The notes under the pieces: generated by a model
Databases searched by the model: none
Told to the model about the DNA's origin: nothing
The model's input: the letters and a program-made list of their open reading frames with translations, nothing else
Part shown: in pieces, positions 7,339-12,618 of the stretch
Numbering within the stretch: the first letter of the stretch is position 1
How the letters are laid out: every line of letters begins with the position of its first letter
Assembly (NCBI GenBank): GCA_045598105.1
Contig: JAZLLK010000005.1
Span: 1-12,618 of the forward strand
From: UBA1205 sp045598105
GTDB taxonomy: Bacteria > Bacteroidota > Bacteroidia > Bacteroidales > WCHB1-69
Direction: 5' to 3'
DNA length: 12,618 nucleotides
Translations under genes and position numbers: made by a program

Positions 7339-8757
7339 TTACCGCTCAAGCATACGCAATATGGTAAGTTTAAGTTTTTCGGCTTTACCGGTATAGGGAT
7401 GCTCTCTTAAAGGTAAATTGAAACGGGTACAACCTTTAAGTACCGTTTGCGGATGGGTAAATTCTCTAAAGCCCCACTCACCATGGTAGGCGCCCATGCC
7501 GGAATGACCTGTGCCGTTAAATGGCACACCTTTTACCATCATGTGCAAACACACCTCATTAATGCAGCCACCGCCATATTGTTGTGTACGCATTACCTGC
7601 TTTGCCCATTTAATATTACGGGTAAATATATACATGGCCAAAGGGTGTTCACGTTCGGCTATAACACGCATAAGGGCATCAGCTTCATTATCCTTATAAG
7701 TAACCACAGGCAATAAGGGGCAAAACAATTCATGCTGCACTATAGGTTCATTTATATCCACGGGGTATATTATAGTAGGTTCGTATTTACAGCTAAGGCT
7801 GTCGCCGTGGCCGCCATACACTATTCTGTTGCTATATTCATTGGCCCAATTGGCACATTTATTATAGGCGGCAGGGGTAATAAGCTTGGGATATTCCTCG
7901 TTTGCCAAAGGATTGTTACCTATTTGGCGGGTAAATTCGAACTTAAGGTATTCCGTAAAAGCATCTGCTACCTCTTCAGCCACAGCTATCTGATTAATGT
8001 TTATACATATTTGCCCTGCATTACAGAGTTTAAAAAAAGCTATTTTTCGGGCAGCATCTTTCAGGTCGGCATCTTTACGTACCACGCACCAGTTACCGGT
8101 TTCGCCGCCAAGTTCCAGGGCGACGGGTGTGAGATTTTTGGCCGCCTCGGCCAGCACATGCTTACCCACTTCAGGCGAGCCGGTGTAGAATATTTTATCA
8201 AAACGCTGTGCCAGGCACATATCGGCCACATCATGACCTCCGTCAATAAGGCACACATATTCGGGCGGGAATACCTTGGCAAAAAATTCCTTAAGCACGC
8301 GGGTGCTTTCAGCCGACTTGGAGCTGGCTTTAATCACCACCGTATTACCGCCTGCCATGGCGGCAGCTACTACGCCTATGGTGAGCAGCACGGGAAAATT
8401 GAACGGGCTTACTATGAGAGATACGCCATAAGGCATTTTGTACACCGTGGTGCTTGTACCGGGAAAGCACATTAAGCCGCTAAAATGTCTTTCGGGCCTG
8501 GCCCAGCGACGCAAGCCGCGTATCATTTCATTCACCTCCACTATAATGGGGCCTATATCACACAAGTAAGCCTCCACACGGCTACGGCCCAAATCGGCCA
8601 TAAGAGCATTTTCCAACTCTGATTCATGCTCCAATACGGCATTACGCAGCTTTTTGAGCTGAGCTATACGCCATTTTACATTTAAAGTTACGCCACTGCG
8701 AAAATACGCCCGCTGTGCCTCTACTATACTGTGTATTTCCTGTTCGGTATATGCCAT
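7339..8757 (-). CDS. Class-3-like NAD(P)-dependent aldehyde dehydrogenase
   Basis: Cytosolic aldehyde dehydrogenase of 472 residues, expected to oxidise an aldehyde to the carboxylic acid. Catalytic landmarks are all present: N120 in SPFNFP, K143 in VIKAS, the cofactor turn YTGS at 191-194, general base E215 in LELGG, and nucleophile C251 in NAGQICIN. The compact N-terminus and the SGMGAYHGEWGF segment near the C-terminus are typical of the class 3 (ALDH3) branch. An oddity is ELGGETGNW at 215-223 where most relatives have ELGGKSP. The gene starts eight bases downstream of the alcohol dehydrogenase remnant and is intact, so its message probably still begins at the promoter near 10040. Substrate is unknown; the paired genes imply a two-step alcohol-to-acid route. 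It ends in TAA next to the bidirectional hairpin. Confidence 0.93.
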   Translation of the reverse strand: MAYTEQEIHSIVEAQRAYFRSGVTLNVKWRIAQLKKLRNAVLEHESELENALMADLGRSRVEAYLCDIGPIIVEVNEMIRGLRRWARPERHFSGLMCFPGTSTTVYKMPYGVSLIVSPFNFPVLLTIGVVAAAMAGGNTVVIKASSKSAESTRVLKEFFAKVFPPEYVCLIDGGHDVADMCLAQRFDKIFYTGSPEVGKHVLAEAAKNLTPVALELGGETGNWCVVRKDADLKDAARKIAFFKLCNAGQICININQIAVAEEVADAFTEYLKFEFTRQIGNNPLANEEYPKLITPAAYNKCANWANEYSNRIVYGGHGDSLSCKYEPTIIYPVDINEPIVQHELFCPLLPVVTYKDNEADALMRVIAEREHPLAMYIFTRNIKWAKQVMRTQQYGGGCINEVCLHMMVKGVPFNGTGHSGMGAYHGEWGFREFTHPQTVLKGCTRFNLPLREHPYTGKAEKLKLTILRMLER

Positions 8758-8765
8758 AATTTATA

Positions 8766-9963
8766 TTATTTTGAGGTTATACTTGTCAATACCTGCTTTA
8801 TATGCCTACTACTCATGGTTATCATGGGAGAATAGTTAATGGAATCCTTTATTATCATACGGGTAAGTTCGGTATAATCTTCCGGTTTTACCGGAGATAC
8901 TATATGTAATTTACAGTTCTCTGTCAGTTCTGCTATGGCACACAGCAGTTTATCGGCGGCCACGGCTTCGCTGTCGCCGTTGTGGGCTATGCCGCTATAG
9001 CGGGCAGTATAGGCATACTTATGCAGGCAGGCTTCCCTTTGAAACTGCAATACCGGCACCAGTACCAATGCTATGGCCTTACCATGTGCCATGTGATATT
9101 TGGCACCTATAGCATGTGCAAAAGCATGCACATAGCCTGCCAGCTGATAGCTGATACAATAGCCGCCATACATGGCAGCCCTGCACATGCCCTGACGGGC
9201 TTCCACCTGCTGTGGTTGTGATAACAGCACCGGAAGGTGCTCTATTATCAGTTTTACGCCCTCATGAGCATAACGGGCATGCTCCGGCTTTACTTTTACA
9301 CTGCTGCAGGCAGCCTCTATGGCATGGCTGAGCGCATCTATACCGCAGGCTGCCGTTATGTCATGCGGAGCATGAAGGGTAAGCTCGCTATCCAATATTA
9401 CATGGGGAATATTCAGCCCCACTATTACCGTGGATTTTTTTACGCCGGAGGCGTTGAGCACTATGGCTCCTACCTATACTTCCGCACCCGTGCCCGCCGT
9501 AGCCGGTATGGCTATTACGGGCAAAGCCCTGCCAAGCACCGGCAAAAATTTAAGAAATAAATGCTTTACGCCTATATGTCTGTACTTCACGGCCGCACTC
9601 GCCATTTTTACCACATCCAGCACCGAGCCGCCACCTATGCCTATTATACAATCAGCCTGCATGCTCCATGCCGCCGCACGCACCTGCTCCACCACCGGTA
9701 TTACAGGCTCTCCGCTTATGCAACTATATACCTCACAGCGTATGTTATACTGCTGCAACGACTGCACTACAGCCCGCTCATACCCCAGCAAACTTAATGT
9801 GGTATCGGTTACTATCAATACACTTACGTAGGATTGGTGTGCACATATTTCACCTACACTACCGCGACTTCCGCAACCTTCGGTCACCTTAGGATGCGGC
9901 ACCGGTATAGCCTGCACTACCTTACCCGGCAAACGACGAATAAGCCTTCTAAAAAAAATACAT
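8766..9963 (-). pseudogene. Iron-dependent alcohol dehydrogenase interrupted by an amber codon and a start-region frameshift
   Basis: Two segments in one reading frame, 9932-9474 and 9473-8766, together encode a group III alcohol dehydrogenase. The first has LIVTDTTLSLLG, the cofactor loop GGGSVLD and ATAGTGAEV. A single TAG (9476-9474) follows, then VGAIVLNASG and the metal-ligand segments GIDALSH and VHAFAHAIGAKYHMAHG, with all ligands preserved. The frame is open upstream to codons for FFRRLIRRLPG but meets TAA without an ATG. The ATG at 9963-9961 is one base out of frame, and removing one T from the T8 run (9951-9958) would join it exactly, giving 398 codons plus stop. As written, initiation would need TTG at 9932 or a rare ATT. 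Best call is a recently inactivated gene; sequencing error or recoding remains possible. The downstream aldehyde dehydrogenase is its partner. Confidence 0.82.
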
Positions 9964-10017
9964 AATCGCTTATATTAAGGTTAATAGATGTATAATCAGC
10001 TTAATATATTTTCTTTT

Positions 10018-10043
10018 TTATATTTTTGTATGCAAAAATATAA
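10018..10043. repeat. 11-bp perfect inverted repeat with outward TATTTTTG/CAAAAATA arms
   Basis: TTATATTTTTG (10018-10028) and CAAAAATATAA (10033-10043) are perfect inverted copies separated by TATG. The repeat starts two bases after the peptidase stop codon on the - strand. It could fold in RNA, but the - strand continues with A-rich sequence rather than a T run, so it is not a classic terminator for the peptidase. Each arm contains a TAnnTTTG box. Confidence 0.85.
10033..10040 (-). promoter_or_regulatory. -7 element for the alcohol/aldehyde dehydrogenase pair
   Basis: Read on the - strand this is TATTTTTG, matching TAnnTTTG, 69 bases before the ATG at 9963. No TTTG is seen at the -33 distance, which falls at the peptidase 3' end. 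It is the only promoter-like element between the peptidase and the dehydrogenases. Confidence 0.5.
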
Positions 10044-10045
10044 CA

Positions 10046-12181
10046 CTACTTATTATACGTAGCGTGGTATTCCTCTATTTTTTGCCATAAATGTACCCTG
10101 TCGGGGCCTGTTACATTGTGCTCGTGAGTAGGATACACGTAATAATCTACCAGTTTATGGTGCTTCATGGCCTCCTGTATAAACTGTAAACTATTTTGCC
10201 ACACCACGGTAGGGTCCACACAGCCATGGAATATAAGTATATGTCCGTCTATATTGTCCACCTGATTCAGCAGGGAGGAATGGGCATATCCGTCAGGATT
10301 TTCCTGAGGCTTGTCCATATAGCGTTCGCCATACATTACCTCATAATACTTCCAGTCTATTACCGGGCCGCCGGCAGTAGCTGTTTTGAACACTTCGGGG
10401 TGTTGCAGCTTAAGCGTTAAGGTCATGAACCCTCCATAGCTCCATCCGTCTATGGAGAACCTGTTGGTATCTACATAAGGCAACGATTTAAGGTATTCCA
10501 CACCTGTCATTTGGTCTTCCACTTCGGCTACGCCTAAATTTCGGTGTATAATGCTTTCAAATTCAAAACCGCGGTTAGCCGTTCCCCTATTATCCAAGGT
10601 GAACACCACATAGCCTTTTTGGGCCATATAATGCAGAAAATGTCCGCCGCTGAGCCAACTGTCGGTTACCAATTGGGAATGAGGACCGCCATATACATAG
10701 TAGAATACGGGATATTTTTTGTTCGGGTCAAAATTCACAGGCTTAATAAGCCTGTAATACAGGCTGTCGCCATGGGCATTTTTGAGCATGCCTATGCTCA
10801 CCTCGGGCAAATCATATTCACTCAGGCTGGTGGTGTCATACAGCAGGGTGGATAGGGTTTTGCCCTTGGCATCTTTTAATTTTACCACGGCAGGTATGTG
10901 CAGACTGCTGTAGCGGTCAATAAAATATTTACCGTCGGTGGTATATTGTACCCTGTGGGTGCCGTCTTCACTGCACAGGGACTGTATTTTGCCCGATTTA
11001 ATATCGGCCACATAGCCGCGTTCACCGGTGAGTTCGTCCTTATTGGTGGTGAATATAAGCTTTTTACCGCTTTGGTCAAAGCCCAAAAAACTCATTACTT
11101 CCCAGTTTCCGCTGGTTACCTGCTTTAAGGCTGCACCTTCGGTGTCATACAGGTATATGTGCTTATAGCCGTCCTTACGTGTAAGCCATAAAAACTTATC
11201 ATTAGTACCTGGCACAAAATACAAAGGATCACTCGGCTCCACATAACGGGAGTTATGTTCTTCAAACAGCACTTTTACCATATCACCCGTAGCTGCATTG
11301 TATTTGCACATTTTTAAGTGATTCTGCTCTCTGTTAAGTACGGCTATGTATATGTATTTTTCATCAGGGCTCCATGTTATACTACACAGAAACTGATCCT
11401 TAGGTTCACCCGTTTTCATATACACTATGTTACCGCCTGCCACATCATACACGCCTAAGGTAACTTCATGACTGGCCATGCCTGCCATGGGATATTTAAT
11501 ATTTTTCACCTCGGCGGTTCTGGCGGTAACATCTACCAATGGATAATCGGTTACCATGCTTTCATCCATACGGTAAAAAGCAAGCTTATCACCCTTAGGC
11601 GACCAAAAACTGCCGTTTTCTATACCAAACTCATTACGATGCACCACATGCCCGTATTTCACTTCCTTTTCACCGGCAGGATTCACCTGCACGGGCTCGC
11701 TTCCAAAGCATTGAACCATTAAATTATCACCTGTGGTATAGGCAACCTTTTGTGCGGAATAATTCCATTCCACATTGTCGGCTTCGCTATCCGTGTCACA
11801 TAATTTGCTCACTTTTTTATCAGCTATATTACAGGAATACAAAGCATTTGAAGCCATAAAGAAGAACTCCTGCTCCGACTTCCAATACACTATAGCCGGT
11901 ATACGCTGCATATTGGACACTCCTGCCGCACTCATCATACTGCCCATTTGCCCGGCAGTGAGCAAGGCCTGCTTTTGCATAGAGGGCACGCTCACCTTAT
12001 ACAAGGTATTATCTTCCACATACACATAGGCATTGGTATGGGCTATAAACTGCAACTGCCGTATGCTTTGAGGATACATTTTAGGCGAACGAAACACATC
12101 TTCCATGTTAAAAACAGACTGTGAAAATCCACACACCACGCTTACTACCAGCACAACGGCTGCCAATATATTCTTTCTCAT
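10046..12181 (-). CDS. ptpA: Secreted S9 prolyl tripeptidyl peptidase (PtpA/DPP IV family)
   Basis: Exported serine peptidase of 711 residues that should release N-terminal tripeptides (or dipeptides) ending in proline. The signal peptide is at 1-20 with likely cleavage GFS|QSVF. A beta-propeller domain occupies about 30-470 and contains HRNEFGI and FWSPKGDKLAFYRMDES. The alpha/beta-hydrolase domain follows, with S581 in GWSYGG, D656 in HGCVDP and H688 in HEHNV. The Ser-Asp-His spacings (75 and 32) equal those I recall for Porphyromonas gingivalis PtpA (603, 678, 710). E184 and E614 correspond to its substrate-anchoring Glu205 and Glu636. An ATG at 12277 would add 32 polar residues ahead of the signal peptide, so the start at 12181 is chosen. 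It ends in TAG. Dipeptidyl activity cannot be excluded. Confidence 0.92.
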   Translation of the reverse strand: MRKNILAAVVLVVSVVCGFSQSVFNMEDVFRSPKMYPQSIRQLQFIAHTNAYVYVEDNTLYKVSVPSMQKQALLTAGQMGSMMSAAGVSNMQRIPAIVYWKSEQEFFFMASNALYSCNIADKKVSKLCDTDSEADNVEWNYSAQKVAYTTGDNLMVQCFGSEPVQVNPAGEKEVKYGHVVHRNEFGIENGSFWSPKGDKLAFYRMDESMVTDYPLVDVTARTAEVKNIKYPMAGMASHEVTLGVYDVAGGNIVYMKTGEPKDQFLCSITWSPDEKYIYIAVLNREQNHLKMCKYNAATGDMVKVLFEEHNSRYVEPSDPLYFVPGTNDKFLWLTRKDGYKHIYLYDTEGAALKQVTSGNWEVMSFLGFDQSGKKLIFTTNKDELTGERGYVADIKSGKIQSLCSEDGTHRVQYTTDGKYFIDRYSSLHIPAVVKLKDAKGKTLSTLLYDTTSLSEYDLPEVSIGMLKNAHGDSLYYRLIKPVNFDPNKKYPVFYYVYGGPHSQLVTDSWLSGGHFLHYMAQKGYVVFTLDNRGTANRGFEFESIIHRNLGVAEVEDQMTGVEYLKSLPYVDTNRFSIDGWSYGGFMTLTLKLQHPEVFKTATAGGPVIDWKYYEVMYGERYMDKPQENPDGYAHSSLLNQVDNIDGHILIFHGCVDPTVVWQNSLQFIQEAMKHHKLVDYYVYPTHEHNVTGPDRVHLWQKIEEYHATYNK

Positions 12182-12299
12182 TATTTTAATGTTATGTTTA
12201 TATTTTATGTTCTTCACTTTTATATTCAACCGGTTTACGGTGCTTCTCCTGCATGATGCACTTTCATGACAAAGCACACCCTATCACTTTTTCTTTTTG

Positions 12300-12307
12300 C
12301 AAAAATA
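12300..12307 (-). promoter_or_regulatory. -7 promoter element of the peptidase gene
   Basis: TATTTTTG on the - strand, matching TAnnTTTG, lies about 118 bases before the ATG at 12181, giving a leader of about 110 bases. The -33 position has no clear TTTG. The box lies upstream of the alternative ATG at 12277, so it does not by itself decide the start. Confidence 0.55.
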
Positions 12308-12507
12308 CAACATTTTTTTTTATTTTCATGTTACCTTGAAAAATATTTCACCCTACACATGAATAATTATACTTTGTATATAATGCTTACCGCTATACCA
12401 ATAAACGCATGCAATGGGCTGCAATAATAAAATCATATTCGGCATTACTGCCCTCTCCCCCCTGCTTCAAAAAATCTCTTTTTTCCGCTTTCGTATTATT
12501 TTTTTTG
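12308..12507. other. Divergent intergenic region between the peptidase and the right-edge gene
   Basis: AT-rich and non-coding apart from a 22-codon ATG frame (12359-12427) with nothing to support it. With the two -7 boxes and leaders on either side it makes up the 362-base gap 12182-12543. Homopolymer runs of T and a C-rich patch near 12452-12470 are present. I see no operator-like repeat. Confidence 0.5.
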
Positions 12508-12515
12508 TATTTTTG
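12508..12515 (+). promoter_or_regulatory. -7 promoter element of the right-edge gene
   Basis: TATTTTTG matches TAnnTTTG and lies 28 bases before the ATG at 12544, the usual short leader. The -33 element is not distinct. The box has the same sequence as the one driving the divergent peptidase. Confidence 0.6.
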
Positions 12516-12543
12516 CAAGAAAATTATTAATCATTAAAAAATC

Positions 12544-12618
12544 ATGCAAAAACACATTATTATTTTATTGTTGGTTACGGGATGTATCAACCTGTTGTTA
12601 GCACAACAGGTATTGCCA
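12544..12618 (+). CDS. N-terminal fragment of an exported protein, cut by the window edge
   Basis: Only 25 codons are visible, so the function cannot be told. They form a signal peptide: MQKH, then a hydrophobic stretch of about 15 residues ending LLLA|QQVLP, where cleavage by signal peptidase I would leave Gln at +1. VTGC at residues 11-14 also fits a lipobox, but the hydrophobic segment continues past the Cys, so a secreted or outer-membrane protein is more likely than a lipoprotein. The gene is divergent from the peptidase and has its own TATTTTTG box. Confidence 0.75.
   Translation, partial: MQKHIIILLLVTGCINLLLAQQVLP

Noticed and set aside
7732..8475. A 247-codon open frame on the + strand opposite the aldehyde dehydrogenase
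   Set aside because: It is a shadow of the dehydrogenase: the - strand has all catalytic motifs, and the + strand product has no recognisable domain.
8766..9461. Treating the 3' part of the broken dehydrogenase as a separate gene starting at GTG 9461
   Set aside because: It lacks the cofactor-binding half, is in the same frame as the upstream part, and begins in the middle of a conserved domain.
9237..9831. Overlapping + strand open frames opposite the broken alcohol dehydrogenase
   Set aside because: Low-complexity Tyr/Arg or Thr/Ala-rich shadows of a conserved - strand gene, with no promoter.
12182..12277. N-terminal extension of the peptidase from the ATG at 12277
   Set aside because: It would place 32 polar residues before a good signal peptide that starts at 12181.
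12359..12427. A 22-codon + strand frame in the divergent intergenic region
   Set aside because: No promoter box or conservation evidence; the length is expected by chance.

Overview
The window looks like a chromosomal segment from a member of the Bacteroidota, probably Bacteroidales. Four observations support this. Promoter-like -7 elements of the TAnnTTTG type sit upstream of the transcription units. Shine-Dalgarno sequences are generally absent. Secreted proteins have signal peptides with Gln just after the predicted cleavage site. The large peptidase resembles Porphyromonas prolyl tripeptidyl peptidase. Menaquinone genes and an iron-sulfur flavoprotein-type gene suggest anaerobic or microaerobic life. 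No mobile element, CRISPR array, rRNA or tRNA was seen.

Layout. (1) 1-1440: a monocistronic iron-dependent alcohol dehydrogenase (YqhD/BDH type) with its own promoter and a textbook intrinsic terminator. (2) 1514-6922: a tight seven-gene + strand operon. It holds an EamA transporter, ubiE/menG, menA, an Isf-like flavoprotein, a secreted Ntn-type (choloylglycine hydrolase/NAAA-like) amidase, a small double zinc-ribbon protein and a YhcC-type radical SAM protein. Gaps are 4-22 bases. (3) 6923-7338: a convergent non-coding region with a (TA)11 tract and a 19-bp hairpin that could end transcription from both sides. (4) 7339-9963, - strand: an alcohol dehydrogenase followed by a class-3-like aldehyde dehydrogenase. 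The alcohol dehydrogenase is interrupted by an in-frame amber codon and its start appears shifted by a T8 tract, while the aldehyde dehydrogenase is intact. (5) 10046-12181, - strand: a secreted S9 prolyl tripeptidyl peptidase. (6) 12544-end, + strand: the first 25 codons of another exported protein, divergent from the peptidase.

How the genes fit together: MenA and MenG/UbiE carry out the prenylation and final methylation of menaquinone. The ADH/ALDH pair would take an alcohol to a carboxylic acid, and the intact ADH at the left edge could partly cover for the broken one. PtpA-like peptidase and the amidase are exported hydrolases for peptides and amide-linked lipids or similar substrates. 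No clearly new multi-gene system is visible. The most interesting points are the doubly lesioned ADH, a strong context-dependent isoleucine codon preference (ATA unless the next base is A), the NAAA-like amidase architecture, and the unexplained zinc-ribbon/radical SAM pair.
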